Below are positions 41,750 to 53,300 of a DNA stretch of 64,000 bases, one piece after another. The position numbers and the translations under genes were made by a program. The DNA comes from Callipepla californica brunnescens (Eukaryota > Chordata > Aves > Galliformes > Odontophoridae): positions 2,054,335 through 2,118,334 of the forward strand of contig JALIRH010000042.1 in the NCBI GenBank assembly GCA_023055505.1. Reading direction: 5' to 3'. Each line of letters opens with the position of its first letter. Position 1 is the stretch's first letter. The notes beneath the pieces were generated by a model. That model was not told the DNA's origin, searched no databases, and saw only the letters and a program-made list of their open reading frames with translations.

Positions 41750-44726
41750 ATGGAGGAACCGCCGCCTCCCGAGCAGCCGCCGCCGCCCCCCCCCCGCGCC
41801 TCAGGCGCCCTCAGCGGGCGGGGGCGGGAACGGGGACGGGGAGGAGGCGGCGGGCGGCCCCGAGTGGAACATCCCGCCCAACGCGCCCGCATGCATGGAG
41901 CGGCACCTGGAGCGCGCGCACTACCGCGCAGGTAACGGCCCGGAGCGGGGGGAGGGGCGGGGGGAGCGCTCCGGTCACTGAGCGGTCTCTCCCGGTCACT
42001 GAGCGGTCTCTCCCGGTCACTGAGCGGTCTCTCCCGGTCACTGAGCGGTCTCTCCCGGTCACTGAGCGGTCTCTCCCGCAGACGGAGCGCTGCTGTTGGG
42101 CGCCTCGGGGCTGAGCGGCCGCTGCTGGGCCGGCTCCATTTGGGTGTTCGCCGATCCCCGTCGCGCTCCCAGTGAGGGTTTCTGCACCGCCGGTGTTCAG
42201 ACCGAGGCGGGCGTGGCCGACCTGCGCTGGGTGGCGGACAGAGGCATCCTGGTGGGCTCCGACTCCGGTAAGTGCACCGCGGTGACCCCTGAGTTGCCCA
42301 CCCTCACCTCCCCCCCCCGCTTCCCTTCCCCCCCGTCCCGGTGCTCTCGGTGAGGCCGGGCCCCGCTGTGCCCCGCAGGCGCCGTGGAGCTGTGGGAGCT
42401 GGACGAGAACGAGACCCTCATTGTCAACAAGTTCTGCAAGTACGAGCACGACGACATGGTGGAGGCGGTGGACGTCCTGGCGGGCAGCACGCGGGCGGTC
42501 AGTGGTGGAAGGGACTTCAGGTGGGTGCTTGCAGCCCCGCTGCCCTCCCGGGACGTGGTGCCAGGCCCTGACTGCTGCTTCTCGCCCGCAGTGTGAAGGT
42601 GTGGGACCTCCCCCAGCAGGCTGTGCTGCACTCCTACAGAGGTGAGTGCCCACTGTGTTGTAGGGTGCGGTCCCCGCTCTGTGGGTGCTCCAGTCAGTGG
42701 ATTTTCTAGCAGAAGCATACGTTGCTCGTTTTCTCCTGCCAAACCTGTGCTGTGAGACCCGTTTCTTTCCGTTTCCAACTATATTGAATATTTCTTAGCT
42801 GCTTTCTTCTTCTCCCTGCACATAATCCAAGCTGTATTTGCTTAGAGTGACACTCCAGAGCTCTGGGCAGCTCACGCTGAGCTGTCACAGAGGCCATGCT
42901 GTGCTTGCTTGGCCATCTCCCCCTGCTCCTCTGTAACCAACCTCTGGTCTGCAGAGAATTCTTCAAACCATGTACGTCACAAGGATGTGGCTGTGGCTGG
43001 ATTTGGCAGCTCGGTGTGCTAGGAAGCACTTGGATATCCTTGGGTAGAAGTTATCCTGTGTCTGCTGTGCTCCCTCACTCCCTTCTCTGTGGTGTGCACT
43101 TAGGCACCGGGCACACAAGAGAATGTTGGATGCAGTTTTTGAGGCTCTTTATTCTTTTGTGCTTTTGATAGCTCACTCCGATGCAGTGACATGTGTGGCT
43201 GCCTGTCCTGGTAAGGACACCATCTTCCTGTCCTGCGCTGAGGTAAAGCTAACTATCTGAATCTGCCTGATAAAGATGAGATTTAACTTAATTATTTGCA
43301 GTTAAACACACTGAGAAACCACCTGTCATGTTATGTATAATCTGCACGCATTTTGTTTCAATGTTCCAGCCTGATAAGTGGCTGTGGGCTCACCCAGCTG
43401 TTGGTACAGGTTTGTATTAAGACGTGGGAATTCTCAGCTCTGTCCTGGGGTGACTGAAGGAGCTGAGTGTTAATGCCAGCGTCGTTTTAAGCATGGGGAG
43501 GAGGTGATGTGGGTTTGAATGTGGATCACTGCAGTAAATCTGAGTTTATGCCTGCCTGTGCTCCAGAAAACAAAATGTAAAAATCTCATTTGCTTTGAAT
43601 TTATAGGATGAAAGAATATTACTGTGGGACACCAGATGCCCCAAACCAGCGACTCGAATTGGTATGTTCCCGGATGCAGTCGCTGCTTATGTATTAAGTT
43701 TTGTGAAGAAATGTGTTATTTTGTGCCTGTGTTCTCTGTGTCTAAATTCAACCTAGTGACCTGGGCACAGAAGCCCTTTAAACACTAAGAAGCAGAGCTC
43801 TGTCACTGAAGTAAAATCTTTTAACATAGTGCTGTAGCAGTGTTAACTGGGCTAGGGTAGGAATGTCCTCGTACAGAGTGCTCTCTTCACACTTACCCTG
43901 ATTTATCTACTTCCAGTTTGCAGTGCCTGTAATTACCTCCCTACCTCAGTCCTGTGGCATCCACAGGAAAGTGACATCTTTGCTTTAGGTAAGAAGTGAT
44001 CTGACTGTGCAGCTTCCACGAGGCAGATCGAGGTCTTTCTTTTCAAGTGACGGCTTTGCTAATAACCTCGTTCTCTCTTCTCCTCCAAAAGGTGATGAAA
44101 GTGGAACAGTTGCACTAGTAGACACAAAGAATCCTGATTCTGCCCTCAGCTCCACTGTGCATGCCCGACGTGTTACGGGCTTTGCATTTTCTGCACATAG
44201 GTATGTCTGAGACAGGGGCGTAGAGTGTGCAACTTGAATGCCATGCTGTCTTTTAGAGTAAAGCAGTTTTCATTAAAGCTGTTGTGTATTTCACTGTTCT
44301 AACCACGGTCTCTTCTCTGCCCTGTAGTTCACCTTTGCTGGCTTCCATCAGCGAAGACTGTACAGTAGCTGTTCTCAACTCAGACCTTTCAGAGGTGTAA
44401 GTACGAGCCAGTGTATTCACTGGAGCTGTTTGTCCTGCTGATTCCTCATTGATTTATCTGTGTACAGAGGGGAAGGTGAAAATACTCCTTAAATTGGGGA
44501 GCATTGTCCTGACAGACTAGCAGTTAGGAAGCAGTGCTTCACGGCTAATAGTGCTCTGTTTTCCAGGTTCAGAAGCCGTTCTCATCGGGACTTTGTAAAA
44601 GGTTTATCGTGGTCTCCTTCAGACAATGCCTTGCTCACTACGGTGGGATGGGATCATCAGGTTTTACATCACACTGTCCCCATACCAACTGGTGAAGCAT
44701 CCGGAATCAACTGTGTCAAAGAATAG
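41750..44726 (+). CDS. WDR77: WD repeat protein 77 (MEP50, methylosome subunit), ten exons, frame break near start
   Basis: Seven-bladed WD40 protein that binds PRMT5 to form the arginine methylosome. Exons are 41750-41931, 42082-42267, 42379-42520, 42592-42641, 43172-43242, 43607-43661, 43917-43988, 44092-44200, 44328-44396 and 44567-44726, all with GT/AG borders. Diagnostic blocks are [71 protein letters not shown]-type SRSHRDFV and TTVGWDHQV. The exon sum is 1096 nt, one more than a multiple of three. The ATG at 41750 is out of frame with the body unless one base is removed; a run of ten C at 41786-41795 is the natural site. With that correction the protein has 364 residues (human 342), with a Pro- then Gly/Glu-rich N-terminal extension. 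An in-frame Met at 41894 is the only alternative start, but it would lose the conserved N-terminal segment. Confidence 0.95.
41972..42076. repeat. five perfect 21-bp repeats in WDR77 intron 1
   Basis: The unit CGGTCACTGAGCGGTCTCTCC is repeated five times with no mismatch and runs directly into the exon 2 acceptor (CGCAG at 42077-42081). The last unit therefore supplies the pyrimidine tract of that acceptor. The 21-bp period makes the array open in frame, encoding TERSLPV repeats, but it is intronic. Confidence 0.95.
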
Positions 44727-45035
44727 TTTTTATAAACTCATAGGTCCAAATTCCTTCCATGGCATTACTTTGGTTCTCCTGAAGTCAGCGATGTTTGTGA
44801 ACTGGAGTGGTTATGGATTGTTGTCTGCCTTGAACCTTGTGACTCAGAAGGTTCCCGTAGTATTTTGAGTTAAGCGTTAAGTTAGTTGCAAACCAGACTC
44901 TCCTGTCTCCTCAGGAGTTGGATTCACCTGTGAAAAGACTGCAGTTTTTTTTACCCAGAGAATAACACTGACTTCAGCCACAGAGGAGTCTTGGAACGGG
45001 GAATTAGGTACAATAAAATGAAAAAAGACTTGTTT
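44727..45035 (+). terminator. WDR77: WDR77 3' UTR and poly(A) signal
   Basis: A short 3' UTR follows the stop codon at 44724-44726. AATAAA is at 45012-45017, followed by an A-rich and then T/G-rich stretch, the likely cleavage site at about 45.03 kb. Confidence 0.6.
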
Positions 45036-47394
45036 CTTCAGACCACTCACAGAACAAATAGAAGCAAACTATTTGGGGAGGTTAAAAGAAACCACCTTTA
45101 CTGAGGTAGACACGAAGGCCTCACCTGAGCAAAGTGTTTGCTTTTTAAACACTTCCTTCCAAGTGGACAGGAAAGATGTGTTGGAATTGAAGGGTAGAAG
45201 GATTTCCTTGTCCTCCATGCCACATCCAGTTAAGAAGGTTGGTTTTTGCTGTCTTCTATTGCAAATAATCCCATGGCGAGCACTGTATGTGCGTTTCTGC
45301 TCCACTGGTGGGTGTCAGAGTGCAGTGCTTGGTGTGATACGTCACAGATGCTGTGGAAGGATCCCAGCTGCAGTCATTAAACATCTGTGTGATGGTGCAT
45401 GACGTGCTGAAACAGCAGGACCTGTAATGCTCACCACTGGCTTGGAGCTGAGAGCAGCTCCTGGAGGCTTTTCTGCAGCATGCTGAAAGCTGAGAGCATT
45501 TGGCCTGACACCACATTTCAGCTTCTCTGTGCTGAGTACGACTTACTCAAGAATAAGGTTTGTGAACGAGTTATATATAAGGGAAAAACTGGACTAAGGA
45601 CTTGAGTCTTCATTTCGTTGCGCCTGTTATCAGACTGCTTAGTGATAAATAAGGCTCCTGGTACACTTCCAATGAGTGACTTCTTGTGCTGGAGACAGAG
45701 AGGATCAAACATTCCCATAACCCCCTGAGAGACTTCACGTAATCCTTAGAGGTTGGGTTTTGTTTTTTTTGGCAGTATAACATACAGCTTCTCAAACTAA
45801 ACTGTTTCCTCTGAGCGTAACTGACAATAAATGGCATTGCTCTGCATATGTGGCCACTGCTCCAGGTGTGGCTTACTCTGGATTGGTATTTCCTAGGGAG
45901 ACAACGGTGTGTCTTAGCTAATGAGACAAAAATTGCTCAGAATGAATGCTGTGTTTTCTTTTTAGGTGATAGCAATGCTGCTCTGTAAGCAACCTCAATG
46001 TTACGATTGTTTTCCGAGCAAAATTCCCCATCTAGAGCATTGCATTGGAAAGGTAATTAATCACAAAGGCTGACAGGCATCCTCAAAACTGCCCCTTCAG
46101 AGAGTTAAGGAAACAAAGCTGGGTTGGGTCCTACAAACTGAAACAGGTCTGCTGCTGCTTGTGAGGCAGATGTCTTTGGGAACGATGGAAGACAGTTCTA
46201 AAATAAACAATAGTTTTCTTTAATAACTGGCTCTTAACTTCCACCAGGCTGCTTCTGCAATGCTGAGAGCCAGCTGAGGTCACGGGTTTCAGTTGTCATT
46301 TCAATCCCTGGCGTTGCAACCTTAAATACACATTCACCGCGTGCGGTGCCAGCAGGGACGAGTCTCAAACGGGAAGTTTCAAACCACGTACGTTCCTCAC
46401 ATCACCACGCTGCGGTGTTCTGCAGCTCAGGGCATCGTGGTGGAAGAAGAAGACCAAGTGAAGCAAGGATCGTTGATGTGTGAGTCCCGTTGTCGTGCAG
46501 CCGATCGGTGGCTGTTTGTGCTGTGCACGCTGCGCTCCTGGGGGTACAGCTCCGTGTTCTGCCGCAGGAGGGCAGCAGCATGACAGCAGCCTTACAAGTT
46601 ACCTACCCTTTTTACCACTTGTTTTTCTTTTCCCTAACGTGAAAGCAGCTCAGAAGAGCATCGGTTTACTCAGCAGTTGTTTGGGGTGTTAGCTTGCCGA
46701 GGCTGCAACCCCTGGGAGCCAGCGAGGCCATGAGAAGCAGCGTGACTGCAGGAACGCTGACACCACATCAATGCCCGCTGACTTACAAGCAAACTGCAGT
46801 GGAACTGGGGGACTGTCTGGGTTTTGTGGCGTGCTGGTGCTGCCCAAGCTGCTTCACACACTGCTCAGCCTTAGGGACACTGCTGTAACACGCTGTGGCT
46901 AGAGAAAGCTGCACGCTTCCCTAATGAAGCCCCATATTTTCTAGCCAGGATTAAAGAGATGAGAATGCAAATAAGTATAATTTGGAGGAGTGGAGAGAGT
47001 AAGCCACTCTGGAAACCAGCTGCCTTTTATGTTGGTGCTTGCATTGCTCATCCTGCGTTTTCAATTTTGAGCACAACACTTCTAGTTCGGACTTGCAAAT
47101 CACTACGCGAGTTTCATTCCTAATGAAAAGCTCCAAACCCAGATTGCTATTTATAGAAAGCCAGGCTGAACTGTGAAGCTGCTCCACCAAGGCTGCTTAA
47201 CCTGCAGGGCACGGGGTGGTTCTGCAGCAGTGGGCAGAAGCAAGGAGAGCTGCCTGCTCGTGCTTCTGTTATCACTGACATTGTCACAGCAGCTGCTGAC
47301 ACAGAGCCCCAAGCAGAAGCTGGCCCAACCTGCAGGAAAGGTGAAGTTCAGTAGATAAGTCTATATAATAATTAAAAAAAGTCACACCACGCAT
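45036..47394. other. intergenic, no recognisable gene
   Basis: I see no exon with protein-like composition or splice context. A plus-strand AAATAAACAA at about 46200 could be an alternative distal poly(A) signal for WDR77, but nothing else supports it. Confidence 0.45.
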
Positions 47395-47711
47395 CATAAA
47401 ACAATACATCCAGACACATTTAATGCAAGAAAGGTTGGTGTTCAGTGGCACTCATAAATAAGAGACTTTGTTCAAACACTTTACAAGTAGAGCTATCAGT
47501 TCTACTACATTAGCAGATGCTTTAGAGGAGGTTGCAGGGGCACATTCAGTTTCTATCAAGACTTGAATGACCACACCAGCAAAGAGAGGGTCGTGGCCTC
47601 AAGAATCCCACTGCCAGCTTTCAGGATTGCTTCCAGCACTGTAAGGTCACTTGGCTCTGTCACTGCCCCGCAATTTCTCTCCTCTATCGCTAAGTTTATG
47701 TAGTAAAGCAG
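47395..47711 (-). CDS. possible last exon of an unidentified minus-strand gene
   Basis: On the minus strand, a strong acceptor (CTTCCTTCTCCCCCAG) precedes 47711. The following frame, open for 51 codons to a TGA at 47556-47558, has protein-like content: LLYYINLAIEERNCGAVTEP near the start, then LEAILKAGSGILEATTL and an end WSFKS. About 135 nt downstream is ATTAAA (47419-47424), followed by a T-rich stretch, so 47395-47555 could be a 3' UTR. I do not recognise the sequence. No upstream coding exons could be identified between here and 50.2 kb, so it may be a chance ORF or a relic. Confidence 0.35.
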
Positions 47712-50368
47712 CTGGGGGAGAAGGAAGAGAAACGGGAATGAGAGTAGAGTGGATGTGTGTGTTGTGCTGACAAGGTCACCCAGCCAAGAGGGAGCTCCCA
47801 GCAGCTGAGAAGAGTCCTCACTGCTCATTGCACTGAACTGCCTCGCCAACAGCTCTGACAGCGATTTCTTTGGAATGCAAACAGTTCCCTGTGGCCTTGG
47901 CCTGTTTAGTCTTAGTGAAATTCTACTATTTTCCTAAAGCAGCAGGGATAACCCGCCCTGTCTAAAGAACAGAATCGTTTCAATGCTTCAAACACGTTAA
48001 CCAGTTTTACTGGGAAGTCCTACCCGACTTCATTACAGCTCAGTCCATATGCATTCCCAGAATGGGCGTTCTTTGAGTAAATAAATGGCTGTTAAACAAA
48101 CCTGACTTACATTCTCATGCTTCTGCTATTTAATTTAAAGCAATGTCGATCTGCTAGAAATGAGACGCTCCGTGTTACAGCGAGCTGCGAACTGCACGCC
48201 TGGGTGAAATAGTAAACAGAGTTCAAAGCCAGTGCAGGCGTTGGGCTTTCATATTTTGCTCTGACAAAAACCAACAGCAAAACTTCTGCTTGGGGATATA
48301 TGTTGAGATTGAGAGAACTCTAAGAGAGGAAGACAGCCCAAAAATCGCATGTGTATGCTTTAAGAGTTCCTCTCTGAGTCTGAAACCTCCCAGCAAGGCA
48401 TTAAACTGATCTTAGGAATCCATCTGCAGTTTAAATCATCATGCAAAAATCTACATCAGGGAGCAAAAAGATCAGGTCGCGGTATTATCAGCTGAACTCC
48501 TTTCTTTCAGGGGAAAGCGGTGAAATCCCACCCCGAACGTGTGGAACTCAACCCTGGGGCGACGCAGACAGCATCTCAGCTTCACTCCCAGAGATAAATA
48601 AGCGCTCTCAGGACACTCCTCACACACAGGGAACGTCCCCACTGGGGAGGGGGGAGGAGGAGATTGACAAATGGCTGCTCTACACACAGCACACGAGTGC
48701 AGGGAGTTACTGCCCAGTTCCTCCGTGGTTACTTTCCTCCATAAACCAACATCCAGCCGTTTAAAACGTGCTGCTCCAATACACCGAGCGCGGCTGGAAG
48801 CGTTCCAGGTGGCTGTGAGTTACTGGCATAAAGACGTCCTATGAATTGGCTATTAGGCTGATTACGGTGTTTGCGTTCTCGTTTTATTCACAGCAAAGTA
48901 AAGCTTAGGATACTTTGAAGCCTCTGCAGCACTGCAAGCAGCTGTTCAATTATTAGGTAGAGCTGGAAATAATGTAAAACAGAACGTCGACAGCGTGACA
49001 TTCATAAAGATAACTTCTGGAATCTGCACTGTGAGGGGAAAACTCATCACCGAGTTCTGAGTCAAACCGTAGAGCAAAATCTACTCGCAGCACAAAGCGG
49101 AATAAGCTTGAATGGAACTAATGATACTGTATGACATTGAGAACAGAAAGTGCTTTCAGTGAAGGTAGACTCGTGTCTCAAAGTGCTTTAAGTTTGTCAG
49201 CGATTAGAAAATACTCTCTACAAGTTTTTACACCTATCTTACAGTGATTTGCAGCAAGTTGACCTGGGAAGAAGACTTGTTTCTAATTTCAGGAAGGTAA
49301 CTGTTCAAAGCCTCAGAGTAATACTCTCTCACTACAGCTGACCAAAGTGTGAAGGACCTTCCTTCAGACCACTCTCCCAACACACAGCACCAGCTCCTTT
49401 GGGCAGATCTGCACTGAAGCACCCACAATGTGCTGATGGAAACAGCTGGAGGCAGGCCCCTCAGGTACATCACACCCCGGCGTGTCATAAACGTCACAGT
49501 TACACCAAAACTTAGCTTATCCTTCCCCTAGATCAAACTAAAGCCACACCTCAGAATAACAGTTTATAAGGACCAAGCAGCTTCGGGCTTTCTGTGGCAC
49601 AAACAATCCAAGAGGAAGGCACCATCAGTACCATTCTGGTGAGTCGCTGATGTCCACAGCTCTGGCAGAGGGAAAGCTGCTGAACATCTCACACTGCCAA
49701 CGTGCTTCACAGCCACCCAGCCAGGCCTCGCAGCCTCCCAGGACAAAGAGCCAGCAACGCAAACGTGCAGGCACTGAAAGGAGTGGGAAAGCAAGGGCTG
49801 TGCTCGCAGAGCAGCTGCACACAGCCCTGTGGATGGGCACTGAGAGCTGGCTTAAGGCATCGGCGTAACGGGTTCACTCAAGGCTGAGGGGGCAGTGATC
49901 CAGGCATCCTAAACTATTTCTATCCAACTGACCTCACGTTCTTAATTCCCCTAAATTCAGATGCATGCTGGCTTGCTTCCATTACACACATCTCCAGCTT
50001 TGGTTTCTTCTCACTCCCAAGCACAATTAAACAAACAAAAAAACCCCCTGATCTCTCCAGTGACGACGATCTTTAAACCAAGGGTCTTTTACATTTTAGA
50101 AGACCTACCAGGCTGCAAATTTGAAAATAATACTGGGGAAGAGGAAAGAAGAGAAGAAAAAACATCTTTGCTCACATAACAGTAGCCGGTCTGTAGTAAC
50201 TATGCTCCATGACAGTCTTTTTTGAAGAGTCCAAGTCCCAGGTTTGCTCTCCACATTCATCCTCAGCAGTGCTTGCTGGCCAAGTGGAGAAGACTTCCCC
50301 GCACCACACACCTCGTTGTCTCTCCCCAGCAGAAGGATGAAGGCAGCAGGGCAGCTGTATGGACAAGC
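47712..50368. other. C6orf132 3' flank; otherwise no recognisable gene
   Basis: This lies between the orphan exon and the stop codon of the C6orf132 homologue. The right part probably holds the 3' UTR of that gene on the minus strand, but no canonical hexamer close to the stop is evident. Minus-strand ORFs at 49234-49497 and 48472-48687 have no recognisable features. Confidence 0.4.
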
Positions 50369-53300
50369 CTATCGGTGCCCACTCTGGTAGGTGTAGGAGA
50401 TGGGCTGCCGTGCCCCGGGTCTGACTGTGAAGGTGTTGGTGGGTCCGCCATACTGCGAGCTGCCGTGGGCAGGCCTGGAAAGAAAACAGTGGGGAAGGTG
50501 ACCAAAAACCAAGGAAGACGTCTGTATTCAAGATGACCACGCTTTGCTACTGAAGCAAGATAGGTTCAATAGAAGGTTTCCTCTCCTCTCTGCACGAAGC
50601 CCCTCCACCCAGCAGTCCCCCACCCACGGTTGCAGGGGTAAGCGTGGTAGCAGGGTGCCAACCCCCAGCTTGTCAGCAGTACAGCCCCTGGGCTGCCCTT
50701 ACATCCCACCGCGGAGCTGGTGGAACAAAACCCACTGCAAAGCCTTTCCCTCTGCCATTTGTGGCAGGCGACCCGAGGTGCTGCTTCCCCACCGATTTCC
50801 CAGCCCAGGACTCAGTTCAGGGAGGCACATACCTGCCAGCTACCATGAAGTCCCCATTCTGCCCCTTGTACTTGACGTCAGCCCCGCTGTACGGCCCAGC
50901 CTTCCCAGCTGTATCGAGGGAGGTACGCCTGCCCTGTGCGCTACCGGGGCCGTTCCAGTGGGCAGAGCTGAGGCGACGGGCCCCATCTCCAGCCGAGGAG
51001 CTGTATGCCCCAGAGCCATAGGATGGAAGCACTGTGCCCCGGGCAGCTGCTCTGGGGTAGGAGTGTTCGGGCTCGGAGACGTAGAGCCGCTTTTTGATCA
51101 GCGGGCGACTGCTCGGCCCTCGGCTGAGATAACCGCTAGAGCTGCCATAATCTGAGCACGGCGGTGCCAGGTCGCCATTCCTCCTGCTCTGCTCCGAGGG
51201 CTCCTGGCTGCTCCCATAGCCATAGGCACGGCCGTAGCCGGGCCACCTGAAGTACCGTGGCACATCGGAGCCCCGGCTGCAGTCAGGGAAGCTGGGACAC
51301 TTGTTCCCCTCGCTGCTCTGCGGGATCCCATTGACCTCATCCACATCATTGCTGAACTCAGGGGGCGGGGGGATGATGGTGTAGTCCAGCGCTGTCTCCC
51401 CATTCTCCTCCTCCTCCTCTCCAGGCTTGGCATGGTGGGGAGGGTCGGGGTGCTTCGGCTGCCCCAGCTCCAGCAGACCCCGCACCAGGCTGGAGGTCGC
51501 GGCCCGCTGCTGCCTGGGGGGCTGCCCCTCGCCCACCGCCCGGCCCTGCTCGGAGGAACTGGAGAAGGACGGCGGCTTGCTCTGAGCTGCCGAGGGCCGG
51601 GGCACCACGGTGAAGGAGCATGGCTTGGACTCGTGGCGATAGAAGCTGGTGCTGGAAGAGGTTTCCGACGCGGTGCTGCTGAATTTGGTGTGTGGCCTTG
51701 CCCTCGGCAGACCCCCAGCCTCGCTGCCCAGCCGGCCCCGCTGCGCACGCTGCCGGGCTGCCAGCAGCAGTGCCATGGGGGAGCCCCGCTCCACCCGCTC
51801 TCCCGTCACCGGATGGATCAGCACCTCCTCCTGCCCTGTGCCCGGGGCTCCTGGGGGGCTTCTGGCCGAGCTCGGGGTGCAGGCAGGTTCAGCTCCACCA
51901 GCCCCAGCCTGGTGCACTTTGTACTGGAAGACGGTGGCATTGGGCTGAGGCGTTGGGGAAATGGGGGGTGATGAGATGGGGGGAGAAGGCGGCTCCTCCG
52001 CTGGTCTCTCAGGGGGGCCTGGGGAGCTCACAGTGCTGTCAGGGGTGCAGGGAGCAGGGGTCGAGCTCTCCACGGCCTCCTTTGCAGCAGGGACAACAGG
52101 AGGAGCAGGATGCTCCTCCTGCTCTGTTGTCTTCTCCACAACCGCAGCAGCCGCTGGGGCTGGCAGTGAGCTCGGGGCTGGTTTTGGTAGCACGGTGTCA
52201 CCCGGCTCAGGGGGGTTCAACCCCAAACGTGAGGCACTGCTGCCATCCTCAGGGCCCTGCTTCTCACCGCCGAGCCCCAGGGCTGGCTTCCTTTCCTTCT
52301 TCAGGGAGAACACGGCCTCCAGCTCGCTCCTGATCTTCTTCACGCTGTGGGGCTGCGCAGCGGGGCTGCTCTCCACAGCTGGTTGTGCTGCACTGCAATG
52401 GCCCCCCATCACAGTGGGGCTGCTGCTGGGCCCCTCTTTCTTCTCGCTCTCCTCTCCTGTGGGTGATGACAAAGCTTTTCCAACAAGCCCAGGTCCATCA
52501 GGCCCACGGCTACCAGCATGGTTGGTGCTGCTGTTTGCGGGCTGGGGGGCTGCTGGTCCCTCCGTCTGCCTCTCATCCCTCCTGGGGGAGCGCAGCAGGG
52601 CTGACAGCTCGTGCTGCAGCCGGCTCAGGCTGCCGGGATCCTTCCATCCATCCTCACAGGGTGGGTAGTCCGGAGGGGGCAGCTCCAGGTCGTTCGCAGT
52701 GAGAACTTCAGATTTTGGAGGAGAGTCTTTGGTGTCTGTTTTTGGCTGGAGGCTCTTTGGCTCTGAGCTGGGTGGTGAGGACCGGCTGCCGAGCACAGCG
52801 CCCGGCTTGGGGCTCAGCGGGGGAGGGGCTGCCTTGGTGATGGGCTGTCTCAGTGGTGGATTTCTTTCCTTGGCTTCTCCAGCATGAGCTTTGGCTGCAG
52901 GTCTGATGGTGAAGCAGGGTGGGAGGGGAGGCCGTGCGTGGGGCTGCCGGCCAAAGGGCTCAGGGCGAGAGGGCTGGCTCTCCTGCATGGGGATGGAGGA
53001 GGACCGGGCTGGGGCCGGCGGGGGCACCTTGAAGGATCTGGGGAAGGTGAGGTGAGGCTCGGGGCACTGCTTGGGTGGCTGTGGGTTCTCCTCTGCGCTG
53101 GGGGCAGGCAGCACCTTGGTCTCAGCAGGACAGAGCGGCCCCTCATCATCCACCTGCCTGGTGTTCAGCACCGTCTCAGACTTCCACTTGGAGATGCCGT
53201 TGGTGAAGGGTGCAGGGGCCTTGCAGAGCGGTGGGGCCGGAGGGATGAAGTCCGGAGGTGCTGGAGTGGTGGGAGAGGGCAGAGCAGGGCCTGGGGGTGG

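Noticed and set aside
41626..42114. 163-codon plus-strand ORF starting at the YY1-type ATGGCGGC
   Set aside because: It is in a different frame from the WDR77 body, runs through intron 1 and its 21-bp repeats, and encodes Arg/Ala-rich sequence typical of CpG-island shadows.
45036..47394. Chitinase-family or OVGP1 exons, the human neighbours beyond WDR77
   Set aside because: No glycosyl hydrolase 18 motif (DGxDxDWE) appears on either strand; the synteny has already switched to C6orf132.
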